Below are positions 7,938 to 16,506 of a stretch of 35,112 bases of DNA, piece after piece. The notes under the pieces were generated by a model. That model saw nothing but the letters and a program-made list of their open reading frames with translations. It ran no database searches and was not told the DNA's origin. The stretch lies in assembly GCA_900767405.1 (NCBI GenBank), contig CAAFZB010000015.1, positions 1-35,112 on the forward strand. Reading direction: 5' to 3'. Every line of letters begins with the position of its first letter. Within the stretch, counting starts at the first letter, position 1. A program made the translations under genes and the position numbers. Origin of the DNA: Rikenellaceae bacterium. Its GTDB lineage: Bacteria > Bacteroidota > Bacteroidia > Bacteroidales > UBA932.

Positions 7938-9851
7938 TTAGAGCGAAGCCATATTCTTAGGATTGTAAATATCCTTGCCTTCGGGAGTCATTGCATATTC
8001 TATGCGGTCTGCGTAGAACTTCTCCACTTTTCCACGGACAATCTTTGATGTACTGTTCATCATTCCGTTCTGCTCGGAGAAAGGAACGTCGGCAACGACT
8101 ATTGCGGCCGGCAGCCATTTTTCCGGGAACATTCCCGCGTGCTTTCCGCCGGGACGGTAAGAATCGCACTCTCCCTGAATGATAGTGAGCATAGCTCTCT
8201 TACCTTCCTCGGTATCGGGGTCCAGTCCCTGTGCCTTTACGGCATCGGCAAGAGCCGCCTTGTTGGGAACCGCAACTACAACGGTGTATGGGCTCTGATT
8301 GTTGTAGAGGACCGTAGCGTCTATGAACTTGCTGTTGTCGGCCAGGCTGTCCTCATATCCCTCGGGAGAGTATTTCTCACCGTCGGACGAAATTAGGAGA
8401 CTCTTGAAACGGCCCGTTACGTAAAGATAACGGGGATCCTCCTTGTAGAGGTAACCGCGGTCTCCGGTATGGAGCCATCCGTCTACGATGGTCTTGGCAG
8501 TGGCCTCATCGTTCTTCCAGTATCCCGCCATCACGTTTTCTCCGCGGATTACAATCTCGCCGGTCTCTCCAAGAGGAAGTTCCTTACCATCCTCATCGCA
8601 TATCTTGATGTCCATAGGCTGGACTGTACGGCCCGACGAACCGAAGATGGCGTGGCCATCGGCGTTTGCACAGATGATAGGAGTTGCCTCGGAAAGGCCG
8701 TAGCCCTGGAAAATAGGCATTCCGATGGCGCAGAAATAGCGCTGGAGTTCGATGTCCAGCAAGGCTCCTCCGCCTACGAAGAAATGGATGTTTCCGCCGA
8801 AATTGTCACGGATAGGCTTGAATACCAGCTTGTCCATCACATCCTTAATGGGTTTGCGCCACCACAGCTTCCAGAAAGGCTTGCCCATATTGTAGTATTC
8901 GCGGTTGTATTTTATTGCGTTGTCAAGAGCGAAATTGTAGAGTTTCTCCACCCTGGGGCCCTTTTTCTTTATTCCCGATTCTATATTCTTCCTGAAATTG
9001 CGGGAGATGGCAGGCACCGAGAGCATCATATAGGGCTTTGTCTCCTTAATCGCAATAGGGATGTTCTTGAGCATCGTTATCGCGTTCTTTCCTCCCGGGA
9101 CCGTTGCAATGCTGCCGCCATAGAGCATCATCGTGTAGAAACCGGCCACGTGGGCGAAGCAATGGTCCAGAGGCAGGATGATAAGCATCGTGGCACCCTC
9201 GGGAGAACTGATTACGGACGCGCCCTGCTCAACGTTTGCAGTATAGTTGCGGTGAGTGAGCAGAATACCCTTGGGGTCTGCCGTAGTACCCGAAGTATAG
9301 CTTATGTTCGCATAATCGTCCGGTCCAATGGTCGCTATCCTCTTTTCCAGCTCACCTGGATGCTCTTCAATAAACTTGAGGCCCATCTCGCGGATTTCGC
9401 TGATGTACATCTCATTTTCCTGCAATGGAATGTTATCGAAAACAATAACTTTCTGGACTGCGGGGCATTTATCTATGACGCGACGGACTTTTCCAATCTG
9501 GCTTTCAGACGTAATGACATACTTGGCGTCGGAGTGATTGATTCTGAATGTGAGGTCGTGATCCGATTCCAGTTTGAACGACAGGGGGACATTGACACCA
9601 CCGGCATAGAGAAGACCAAGCTCCGAGATGACCCAAAGGTTTCTTCCTTCGGAGAGCAAGGCTGCCTTTTCCCCCTTTTGAAGTCCTAAAGCCATAAAGC
9701 CCGCCGCAAGAATCTTGCTCTCGTCACGAGTCTTTACATAAGAAGTTTCTGTCCAGACACCATCTACCTTCTCGCGAAGGAAGGTCTTGTCCTGGTACTT
9801 TTCAGTGTACTTTTCGACAAATTCGAGAATTGTCGGCCTTTCCTGTGACAT
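7938..9851 (-). CDS. AMP-dependent long-chain fatty acid-CoA ligase
   Basis: A 637-residue member of the ANL adenylating superfamily that should activate long-chain fatty acids with ATP and CoA. The P-loop-like A3 motif reads ISYTSGTTADPKGILLTHRN, the A5 motif YGLSEATP, and the A7 motif GWLHTGDRGYL; a lysine-bearing C-terminal lid follows. It resembles FadD15-type ligases more than acetyl-CoA synthetases. I chose the ATG at 9851 (MSQERPTILEF) because the upstream in-frame ATG at 9893 is inside the deoxynucleoside kinase gene. It starts 7 bases after that gene and is probably co-transcribed with it. Confidence 0.92.
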   Translation of the reverse strand: MSQERPTILEFVEKYTEKYQDKTFLREKVDGVWTETSYVKTRDESKILAAGFMALGLQKGEKAALLSEGRNLWVISELGLLYAGGVNVPLSFKLESDHDLTFRINHSDAKYVITSESQIGKVRRVIDKCPAVQKVIVFDNIPLQENEMYISEIREMGLKFIEEHPGELEKRIATIGPDDYANISYTSGTTADPKGILLTHRNYTANVEQGASVISSPEGATMLIILPLDHCFAHVAGFYTMMLYGGSIATVPGGKNAITMLKNIPIAIKETKPYMMLSVPAISRNFRKNIESGIKKKGPRVEKLYNFALDNAIKYNREYYNMGKPFWKLWWRKPIKDVMDKLVFKPIRDNFGGNIHFFVGGGALLDIELQRYFCAIGMPIFQGYGLSEATPIICANADGHAIFGSSGRTVQPMDIKICDEDGKELPLGETGEIVIRGENVMAGYWKNDEATAKTIVDGWLHTGDRGYLYKEDPRYLYVTGRFKSLLISSDGEKYSPEGYEDSLADNSKFIDATVLYNNQSPYTVVVAVPNKAALADAVKAQGLDPDTEEGKRAMLTIIQGECDSYRPGGKHAGMFPEKWLPAAIVVADVPFSEQNGMMNSTSKIVRGKVEKFYADRIEYAMTPEGKDIYNPKNMASL

Positions 9852-9858
9852 AATACTG

Positions 9859-10479
9859 TTATTTTGGAGGGAACAGACCATAGAGTCGAGCATCCAGCAT
9901 ATTCGTTATCTGTTCGAAATCTTCGGGCCGGTTTCCAAATTTTATATTGTCTGCATCTACCACGAGCAGATTTCCGTCATAATCATTAATCCAGTTCTCG
10001 TATTTTTCGTTTAAGCCGGTAAGGTAATCGATGCGAATGCCCCTCTCATATTCACGGCCACGCTTCTGAATCTGGGAGACCAGATTCGGAATGGACGAGC
10101 GAAGGTAAATGAGAAGATCGGGTTTTCCCACCAGGGACATCATAAGATCGAAAAGATCCTTGTAGTTCTCGAAGTCACGGGAACTCATAAGCCCCATATC
10201 GTGAAGGTTGGGAGCAAATATGCAGGCATCTTCGTAGATGGTGCGGTCCTGGACAATAATATCGTCCGCCCTGGAAATCTCTACGACATCCTTGAAACGC
10301 TTGTTGAGGAAATAAATCTGTAGATTGAATGACCATCTTGCCATATCTTCGTAGAAATCGGCAAGATACGGGTTATAGTCAACAGATTCGTATTTGGGTG
10401 TCCAACCATAATGGGAGGCAAGCATCTTTGTCAAGGTAGTCTTGCCGCTCCCTATATTTCCGGCTATCGCGATATGCAT
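9859..10479 (-). CDS. deoxynucleoside kinase, copy 1
   Basis: A 206-residue salvage kinase that phosphorylates a deoxynucleoside with ATP. P-loop GNIGSGKTT is at residues 7-15, and the dNK-family VQDRTIYEDACIF motif follows mid-protein with the lid arginines in QKRGREYERGI. It is a close paralogue of the next upstream gene, with very similar length and motif order. Lactobacilli carry tandem dAK/dGK genes that form a heterodimer, so a two-subunit enzyme is a reasonable guess here, not proven. The 38-base gap upstream holds two adjacent -7 boxes, so this copy probably has its own promoter besides read-through. Confidence 0.93.
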   Translation of the reverse strand: MHIAIAGNIGSGKTTLTKMLASHYGWTPKYESVDYNPYLADFYEDMARWSFNLQIYFLNKRFKDVVEISRADDIIVQDRTIYEDACIFAPNLHDMGLMSSRDFENYKDLFDLMMSLVGKPDLLIYLRSSIPNLVSQIQKRGREYERGIRIDYLTGLNEKYENWINDYDGNLLVVDADNIKFGNRPEDFEQITNMLDARLYGLFPPK

Positions 10480-10499
10480 ACTCTATTCAATGATTGTCA

Positions 10500-10515
10500 C
10501 AAAGTTACAAAATTA
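10500..10515 (-). promoter_or_regulatory. two adjoining -7 boxes before deoxynucleoside kinase copy 1
   Basis: On the minus strand this reads TAATTTTGTAACTTTG, two exact TAnnTTTG boxes end to end in the short gap between the paralogous kinases. The nearer box ends 20 bases before the ATG, the same spacing as in the other copy. Confidence 0.6.
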
Positions 10516-10517
10516 TC

Positions 10518-11132
10518 TCAATCAAACAAACCGAACAGTTGGGCATCTATTCTGTCGGTAATCAGAGCGAAATCCTCGGGCCTGTTCTGGAAATCCAGTT
10601 CATCCGCATCTATTACAAGGAGCTTTCCTTCATACCCCGAAATCCATTCTTCATACCGGTCATTCAGGCCTCCCAGGTATTCCAGACTTATGCTCTGCTC
10701 ATATTCGCGGCCTCTTTTCTGAATGTTCGCCACAAGATGCGGGATGCTGCTCTTAAGGTAAATCAGCAGGTCGGGAAGCTTTACGGTTGACATCATAGAC
10801 TCGAACAGCTGCATATATGTTTCGTAATCCCTTTTGGAAAGATTCCCCAGTTCCAGGTTGTTGCGCACGAAGATGTGCACTCCCTCAAGTATTGTACGAT
10901 CCTGAATCACAACGTCTTGCGACTTTGCTATCTCCAGCACGTCCTTGAAGCGCTGCGCCAGAAAATAGGTTTCCAGATTGTACGACCAGCGGGGGATGTC
11001 CTTGTAATAATCTTCCAGATAGGGATTATATGTGACGGACTCGAATCTGGGAGTCCATCCGTAATGGTGCGCAAGCATCCTGGTAAGGGTGGTCTTGCCG
11101 CTGCCTATGTTTCCTGCAACTCCAATGTGCAT
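10518..11132 (-). CDS. deoxynucleoside kinase, copy 2
   Basis: A 204-residue paralogue of the downstream kinase with the same architecture: P-loop GNIGSGKTT, the IQDRTILEGVHIF catalytic region and the QKRGREYEQSI lid. An ATG at 11138 is also in frame. I prefer the ATG at 11132 (MHIGVAGN) because it aligns with the start of copy 1 (MHIAIAGN), both are preceded by GT and a similar ATCAATGAAT/ATCATTGAAT leader, and both then lie exactly 20 bases from a -7 box. Divergence in the central helices suggests a different deoxynucleoside preference from copy 1. Confidence 0.92.
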   Translation of the reverse strand: MHIGVAGNIGSGKTTLTRMLAHHYGWTPRFESVTYNPYLEDYYKDIPRWSYNLETYFLAQRFKDVLEIAKSQDVVIQDRTILEGVHIFVRNNLELGNLSKRDYETYMQLFESMMSTVKLPDLLIYLKSSIPHLVANIQKRGREYEQSISLEYLGGLNDRYEEWISGYEGKLLVIDADELDFQNRPEDFALITDRIDAQLFGLFD

Positions 11133-11152
11133 ACACATTCATTGATAACATA

Positions 11153-11160
11153 CAAAATTA
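11153..11160 (-). promoter_or_regulatory. -7 promoter box for deoxynucleoside kinase copy 2
   Basis: TAATTTTG on the minus strand, 20 bases before the preferred ATG at 11132. It forms one arm of a perfect 9-base inverted repeat (CAAAATTAA at 11153-11161, TTAATTTTG at 11174-11182) whose other arm is the promoter box of the divergent hydrolase. Confidence 0.65.
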
Positions 11161-11174
11161 ACAATAAGATTTCT

Positions 11175-11182
11175 TAATTTTG
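11175..11182 (+). promoter_or_regulatory. -7 promoter box for the MBL-fold hydrolase
   Basis: TAATTTTG, exact TAnnTTTG match, 19 bases before the ATG at 11202. Fourteen bases separate it from the opposing box at 11153-11160, so the -33 region of each promoter falls on or near the other's -7 box. Confidence 0.65.
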
Positions 11183-11201
11183 CCCACATTGAACAAAAGT
11201 T

Positions 11202-11876
11202 ATGAACATAAAGAAATTCACCTTCAATCCGCTGGGAGAACAGACCAGAATAATCTGGAAGGATGCCAAGGCCGCCGTTACGGTGGATCCGTCATATCAC
11301 AACAATGCAGAACGTGAAGAATTCCTTTCCTTTCTCAAGGACAACGGCATAATACTCAAGGCTATACTGCTTACTCACGCGCATTTCGACCATATTATGG
11401 GCGTGCAGGAGCTCTACGAGCAGATGGGAATTCCGGTGTATATGAATCCGGCCGACACCCGGGTCTATTGTATGAGCGACTATTACGGCGGAAAAGCGGG
11501 GCTGCCCGAAATCAGGCACGAGTGGGAGATAACCCCGGCTACGGAAGGAACCGCGATACACATAGGCGGGATGGACTGGGAGGTAATCGAGACTCCCGGT
11601 CACAGCCCGGGGAGCGTTTGCTACTACGAGCGCAGCGAAGGGGTGCTGCTAAGCGGAGACACGCTGTTTGCAGGTTCCATCGGCCGCACCGACTTCGACG
11701 GTTCGGACTACGACAAGGAGATTGTTTCCATTATGGAGAAACTTATCTGGCTCGATGCCGGCACAAGGGTGCTTCCCGGACACGGTCCGGACACCACGAT
11801 AGGTTATGAAAGAGCCAACAACCCTTTCCTGGAACCTTTCAACGAAAAGGAGGAACTGGAGATTCAGAGGGTCTGA
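11202..11876 (+). CDS. MBL-fold metallo-hydrolase, glyoxalase II-like
   Basis: A 224-residue cytoplasmic hydrolase of the metallo-beta-lactamase fold. The metal motif HxHxDH is intact in LTHAHFDHIMG; a further metal histidine lies in ETPGHSPGS, the bridging aspartate in LSGDTLF, and a last histidine in VLPGHGPDTT. Length and motif order match the small hydroxyacylglutathione hydrolase-like (YcbL/YqgX-type) subfamily, but the true thioester substrate is unknown. Its 3' end overlaps the convergent nucleoside kinase gene by 13 bases. Confidence 0.92.
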   Translation: MNIKKFTFNPLGEQTRIIWKDAKAAVTVDPSYHNNAEREEFLSFLKDNGIILKAILLTHAHFDHIMGVQELYEQMGIPVYMNPADTRVYCMSDYYGGKAGLPEIRHEWEITPATEGTAIHIGGMDWEVIETPGHSPGSVCYYERSEGVLLSGDTLFAGSIGRTDFDGSDYDKEIVSIMEKLIWLDAGTRVLPGHGPDTTIGYERANNPFLEPFNEKEELEIQRV

Positions 11877-12856
11877 CCCCCAATGAACTCCCTCATAATG
11901 GACGTTGGCGGGATAGCCGCAATCTCGTTTGGTTTGAGAGTCACCACCCTGGAAAGGAAATCCAGAAGGGAGGTGGCTTTTTCGTATGCCTGCGAGGATT
12001 CTGAAATGCCGTACAGAAGCGGCTCTGCGTAGTATTTGAGCAGAGGGACATCGTAAAGGGTGGATGAGTTGAACACAATGTCGGCATTATCCTCGTATGG
12101 GAATATGTAGTTCTCTTCTCCCCGGCGCACCGACGCCCAGCGCAGAAGGGTGTCCTCGGGTGATATCCCACGCGTACGGTTATCCCTGACTATCCGGCGG
12201 AGAAGCCTTTTGTCCGTTGTAGAATAATGTGTCTTTTCGCCTCCGGGAATTGCCGTAAGAGCCGAGATGTAAACCCTGAAAATCTTCGACTGGTCCACCG
12301 CCGGAGTAAGGGCCGGATTCAGGGCGTGGATACCCTCCATACACAGTATCTCATTGTCGGCAAGCGTCATTGTCTTGCCCGAAGGGACCCTTGCGCCCAA
12401 CTTGAAATCGAACTTGGGCACCTCTATCTCCTTTCCGTTCAGAAGGTCGTTCAGCTGCCTGTTGAGGTAAGCTACATCCATAGCCTCCAGGCACTCGTAA
12501 TCCCTTTCTCCGTTCTCATCGAGCGGAGTATCCTCCCTGTTAACGAAATAATTGTCCAGCTCTATCACCTTTGGGGCGAGGCCTATCACCCTAAGCTGCT
12601 GGGCAATCCTCAGGGAACTGGAGGTTTTTCCGCTGGACGAAGGCCCGCTCATCATAACGATACGGCTCTGCTTCCTGCGCCAGAATATCTGGTTGGCTAT
12701 TTCGGCATACTTGCGTTCCTGCCTGGCTTCACAGAGGTTTATCAATTCTATTCCCTTGCCCTCTTTCAGAGCCTCGTTCAATTTGGGGAGAGTATCTACC
12801 CCGATGGCATTGCACCAGTCTGCATACTCCTGCCTGGCCGATTCTATCTTTGTCAT
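11864..12856 (-). CDS. uridine kinase-like nucleoside kinase, short form
   Basis: A 330-residue P-loop kinase of the phosphoribulokinase/uridine kinase family. Walker A is GPSSSGKTSS; ELDNYFVNREDTPLDENGE and VPKFDFKLGAR are typical of the Bacteroidota 'nucleoside kinase' group, as is the ILCMEGIHALNP Walker B region. Familiar members of this group are about 550 residues and carry N-terminal TGS and threonyl-tRNA-synthetase-like domains; this one lacks them and begins in the linker just before the kinase domain. Its ATG overlaps the uvrA stop as ATGA, so the short form looks genuine rather than a miscalled start. Substrate is not established. Confidence 0.85.
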   Translation of the reverse strand: MTKIESARQEYADWCNAIGVDTLPKLNEALKEGKGIELINLCEARQERKYAEIANQIFWRRKQSRIVMMSGPSSSGKTSSSLRIAQQLRVIGLAPKVIELDNYFVNREDTPLDENGERDYECLEAMDVAYLNRQLNDLLNGKEIEVPKFDFKLGARVPSGKTMTLADNEILCMEGIHALNPALTPAVDQSKIFRVYISALTAIPGGEKTHYSTTDKRLLRRIVRDNRTRGISPEDTLLRWASVRRGEENYIFPYEDNADIVFNSSTLYDVPLLKYYAEPLLYGISESSQAYEKATSLLDFLSRVVTLKPNEIAAIPPTSIMREFIGGQTL

Positions 12857-15600
12857 TTCCTTAAATATTTTCCTGTTACCGACAACTCGTTTTCCATAAC
12901 CTGCTCGGGAGTGCCACAGGCCACTACCCTTCCACCTTTCTTTCCGCCTTCCGGCCCCATATCTATAAGATAGTCCACGCTGCGCAGCACATCTGTGTTA
13001 TGCTCTATGATAATTACCGTATTCCCCTGGTCCACAAGTTTTCCAAGCACATCCAGAAGCTGTTTGACATCCTTTGCGTGAAGACCGGTCGTGGGCTCGT
13101 CGAGCATATAGAGCGTCTTTCCCGTGGCCTTGTGGGACAACTCGGCGGCAAGTTTCATACGCTGGCTCTCCCCGCCAGACAAAGTTACCGAGGACTGTCC
13201 CAGACGGATATATCCCAATCCTACGTCCTGCAGAGCCTTTAGCTTCGGATATATTCTAGGGTTCGCCTCAAAGAAGGAGCAAGCCTCGCCAACACTCATC
13301 TCAAGAACGTCGTTTATGTTCTTCCCCTTGTATCTTACCTCAAGGGTGTCTTCCTTGTACCTGCGACCTCCGCATTGCTCGCACACTACGTTCACCGAGG
13401 GCAGGAAGTTCATTTCTATCACTTTAAGTCCCGCTCCCTTGCACTCGGGGCAGCGGCCTCCCTCTACGTTGAAGGAAAACCTGCCTGCACTGAATCCCCT
13501 GACCTTGGCATCGGGAGTATCTTCAAACAGGTCCCTGATATCGCTCATCACCCCGGTAAAAGTTGCGGGGTTGGACCTCGGACTACGTCCGATGGGAGCC
13601 TGGTCTATTTCTATGACCTTGTCTATATTCTCCACTCCCTCAAGACTGGCAAACGGCAGAGGCTTGAGCCGGCTGTGCTGCACCAGATTCTTCAGGGCCG
13701 GCATAAGGGTTTCGTTAATAAGACTGGACTTTCCACTTCCGCTCACACCGCTTATCCCAATCATACATCCCAGCGGGAACGAAATGTCCATAGACTTGAG
13801 GTTATTGCCGCAGGCGCCCTTGATTGTCAGGAATTTACCATTCCCCTCCCGGCGTTGTGCAGGAGTCTCTATTATATCCGAGCCCGTGAGGAAATCCAAA
13901 GTCGCCGACCCTCCGGCATCACCCTCGGAAGGACAGGGGCCGCTGTAGCAGAGTGTCCCGCCCATTTCTCCGGCTCCCGGGCCAAGGTCCACAAGATAGT
14001 CGGCCGAACGCATGGTCTCCTCGTCGTGTTCCACCACAATAACGCTGTTCCCTGCATCCCTGAGGCGTTTCAAAGAAGCTATCAGCTTCCTGTTGTCCTT
14101 CTGGTGAAGGCCGATGCTGGGCTCGTCCAGCACGTAAATCACGTTCACAAGACGTGAGCCTATCTGGGTTGCGAGACGGATTCTCTGGCTCTCTCCTCCC
14201 GACAGCGAGGCCGTAGCCCTGTCCAGGCTGAGGTACTCCAACCCCACGTTCACCAGAAATTCCACCCTGTCTTCCAATTCCTTGATTATGTCGCGTGCTA
14301 TCGCCGATTCCTTCCCGCTCAACTTATCCTTAAGGGAGCGTATCCAGTCAAGCAGGTCACATATCTCCATTGCACTGACGTCGGCAATGCTCAGGCCGTC
14401 TATCTTGAAGCACAACGCATTTTCGTTGAGTCTTGTCCCGTGGCATACGGGGCATACAACCTTCTCGTCTATGTCGTCCAGCACTCCCGGCCAGCCTGTC
14501 ATCTCCGCCGTCGAGCCTTCGCCTATACGGTAGAGTTCATCGGACCCGTACACAAGCAGGGTGACGGCTTCATCCGGCAGACTGCCGATAGGGTCGTACA
14601 ACGAAAAATCGTGCTTTCTCGCAACGGCCCGTACAATCTCGCATTTCCTGTTCTCCCGCAACCTGCCCAAAGGCACGATTCCCCCCTCTGCGACACTGAG
14701 CTCCCGGTTGGGAACAATAGTGTCCATATCCATGTCCACAATCATTCCAAGTCCCTTGCAGTGAGGGCAGTAACCCTCGGGAGAATTGAAGGAAAAACTA
14801 TGCGGGGCCGGTTCTTTTATAGAGATACCGTTGTCGGGATCTACGAAATGCTTGGAAAAATGCCTCATCACAGAGGTTTCCATATCGAGTATGGCAAGGG
14901 AGCCCTTGCCGATGGTCAGGGCCTGGATAACGGAATCCCTGATGCGTTTCTCATCCCCTTCCCCGGGTTTGAGCTTGTCTACCACCAGTTCCACAAAATG
15001 GTTGCGGTACCTGTCCAGGGAATCGATTTCAGCCAGTTCCTCGATAGTGGAGTCCACCCTTACCTGAGTGTACCCCTTTTTGCGAAGCTGCTCGAAGAGT
15101 TCCCTGTAATGACCCTTCCTGCCCCTTACCAGAGGAGACAGCAGAATGCATTTGCGGCCCTTGTATTCCCGGAGGATGAGGTCGGCTATCTGCTGGTCGT
15201 TGTAACGGACCATCTCCTTGCCGGTTACCGGGGAGAAAGCTCTGGAAGCCTTGGCGAACAGGAGCCTCAGGAAATCCGAGATTTCGGTCACCGTACCCAC
15301 GGTGGAGCGGGGATTGTTCCCGGTGGTCTTCTGCTCTATGGCGATAATCGGACTGAGCCCGGTAATGCTCTCTACCTTAGGCTTTTCCAAAATTCCCATA
15401 AAGTGCTTGGCATAAGGCGACAAGGTGTTCATATAACGGCGCTGGCCCTCGGCATAGATGGTATCGAACGCCAGCGAGGATTTACCGCTTCCGCTGACCC
15501 CGGTTATTACCACGAATCTGCCCCTGGGTATATCTACGTCCACATTCTTAAGATTATTAGAATGCGCTCCACGAATTTGTATGAGTTTGCCGTCCTTCAT
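12853..15600 (-). CDS. uvrA: excinuclease ABC subunit A
   Basis: A 915-residue DNA damage sensor of nucleotide excision repair that loads UvrB. It has two ABC ATPase modules: Walker A sites GVSGSGKSSL (near residue 30) and a second GVSGSGKSSL in the C-terminal half, each with an LSGGESQR signature. Zinc-finger cysteine pairs are visible (CPHCKG, CPVCHG, CPECKG with CEQCGG), and a UvrB-binding domain follows LLSPLVRGRKGHYRELF. The in-frame codon at 15612 is TTG and lies within the -7 box, so I start at the ATG at 15600 (MKDGKLIQIRG). It is coupled to the downstream kinase by ATGA. Bacteroidota often have two uvrA paralogues; which one this is cannot be told here. Confidence 0.96.
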   Translation of the reverse strand: MKDGKLIQIRGAHSNNLKNVDVDIPRGRFVVITGVSGSGKSSLAFDTIYAEGQRRYMNTLSPYAKHFMGILEKPKVESITGLSPIIAIEQKTTGNNPRSTVGTVTEISDFLRLLFAKASRAFSPVTGKEMVRYNDQQIADLILREYKGRKCILLSPLVRGRKGHYRELFEQLRKKGYTQVRVDSTIEELAEIDSLDRYRNHFVELVVDKLKPGEGDEKRIRDSVIQALTIGKGSLAILDMETSVMRHFSKHFVDPDNGISIKEPAPHSFSFNSPEGYCPHCKGLGMIVDMDMDTIVPNRELSVAEGGIVPLGRLRENRKCEIVRAVARKHDFSLYDPIGSLPDEAVTLLVYGSDELYRIGEGSTAEMTGWPGVLDDIDEKVVCPVCHGTRLNENALCFKIDGLSIADVSAMEICDLLDWIRSLKDKLSGKESAIARDIIKELEDRVEFLVNVGLEYLSLDRATASLSGGESQRIRLATQIGSRLVNVIYVLDEPSIGLHQKDNRKLIASLKRLRDAGNSVIVVEHDEETMRSADYLVDLGPGAGEMGGTLCYSGPCPSEGDAGGSATLDFLTGSDIIETPAQRREGNGKFLTIKGACGNNLKSMDISFPLGCMIGISGVSGSGKSSLINETLMPALKNLVQHSRLKPLPFASLEGVENIDKVIEIDQAPIGRSPRSNPATFTGVMSDIRDLFEDTPDAKVRGFSAGRFSFNVEGGRCPECKGAGLKVIEMNFLPSVNVVCEQCGGRRYKEDTLEVRYKGKNINDVLEMSVGEACSFFEANPRIYPKLKALQDVGLGYIRLGQSSVTLSGGESQRMKLAAELSHKATGKTLYMLDEPTTGLHAKDVKQLLDVLGKLVDQGNTVIIIEHNTDVLRSVDYLIDMGPEGGKKGGRVVACGTPEQVMENELSVTGKYLRK

Positions 15601-15609
15601 AGGGAAAAA

Positions 15610-15617
15610 CAAATTTA
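15610..15617 (-). promoter_or_regulatory. -7 promoter box for uvrA
   Basis: TAAATTTG on the minus strand, ending 9 bases before the uvrA ATG at 15600. It excludes the TTG at 15612 as the start and implies a very short leader. Confidence 0.65.
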
Positions 15618-15630
15618 CAAAAAATATGTC

Positions 15631-15638
15631 TAACTTTG
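15631..15638 (+). promoter_or_regulatory. -7 promoter box for the EamA-recO-rdgB operon
   Basis: TAACTTTG, exact TAnnTTTG match, ending 7 bases before the ATG at 15646. It is back to back with the uvrA box, 13 bases apart. Confidence 0.65.
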
Positions 15639-15645
15639 TATTGTA

Positions 15646-16506
15646 ATGTGGCTGTGGACAACTCTATTTTCTGCTCTTTTCCTGGGAGCATACGACGCCG
15701 CCAAGAAGCAGTCTTTAAAGCGGAACGGCGTAATGTGGGTATTGTTTGCCGTTTCGGTGTTGTCTACCCTGATGCTGATTCCGCTTATGGGCAAGGGCTC
15801 GCTGCACGACCACCTGCTCATCTGGCCTAAAGCCGTGGTGGTCACAATTTCCTGGATTTCAGGGCTCATAGGCATAAAGATGCTCCCTCTCACCACAGCC
15901 AGTACCATAAAATCGTCAAGGCCGGTCTTTGTGGTCATTTTTTCTATCCTGCTCTTTTCCGAAAAGTTGAACCCGTGTCAGTGGATTGGAGTGGGACTGG
16001 CCATCACAGCGCTTTTCCTGCTTGGAAGAACCAGTCAGAAAGAAGGTATTACCTTCAAGAGCAACAAGGGTCTGGCCTGGATGGCGGTGTCGGTCATCAC
16101 CGGCGTGGCCAGCGCACTTTACGACAAACACATAACGCAGGTGCTGGATCCTCTGTTCGTACTCAGCTGGTGCAATCTGTATATCACCCTGCTTATGGGG
16201 ATTGTACTTGCCGTGAAGCTGCTCAGGGACGGAGCCTCCAGAGAGCGTTTCCACTGGGACTGGAACCTGCTTCTCACGGCATTCCTCATAGTTTCGGCAG
16301 ATGCCCTTTATTTTTACTCGATCGGTATGGAGGATTCTATGCTGAGCGTTATCTCCCTGCTGCGCAGGGGCTCTGTGATAGTCACCTTCTCGCTCGGTGC
16401 TCTTCTTTTCGGCGAAAAGAACATCAAGGCAAAAGCCATCGACCTTGCAATTCTGCTTGCCGGATTGAGTTTCCTTGTTGCAGGCAGCAGCCATTTCCCG
16501 TTATGA
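15646..16506 (+). CDS. EamA family transporter (drug/metabolite transporter superfamily)
   Basis: A 286-residue inner-membrane protein with about ten hydrophobic segments in two EamA repeats. The first repeat ends in the conserved MLPLTTASTIKSSRPVFVVI region, the second in LYFYSIGMEDSMLSVISLLR followed by a typical VTFSLGALLFGEKN. Transported solute unknown. It leads an operon with recO and rdgB through ATGA overlaps; that partnership suggests co-regulation rather than a shared pathway. The gene starts 7 bases after its promoter box. Confidence 0.9.
   Translation: MWLWTTLFSALFLGAYDAAKKQSLKRNGVMWVLFAVSVLSTLMLIPLMGKGSLHDHLLIWPKAVVVTISWISGLIGIKMLPLTTASTIKSSRPVFVVIFSILLFSEKLNPCQWIGVGLAITALFLLGRTSQKEGITFKSNKGLAWMAVSVITGVASALYDKHITQVLDPLFVLSWCNLYITLLMGIVLAVKLLRDGASRERFHWDWNLLLTAFLIVSADALYFYSIGMEDSMLSVISLLRRGSVIVTFSLGALLFGEKNIKAKAIDLAILLAGLSFLVAGSSHFPL

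Noticed and set aside
8469..9689. 406-codon plus-strand frame opposite the acyl-CoA synthetase
   Set aside because: Antisense to conserved adenylation motifs and of unnatural composition.
14440..15633. 397-codon plus-strand frame opposite uvrA
   Set aside because: Shadow of uvrA; runs through its promoter and has no family features.
15975..16502. Upstream extension of the recO frame inside the EamA gene, or an EamA-RecO fusion
   Set aside because: The extension is in a different frame from EamA and has no recognisable sequence; the ATGA overlap and OB-fold give a clean recO start at 16503.
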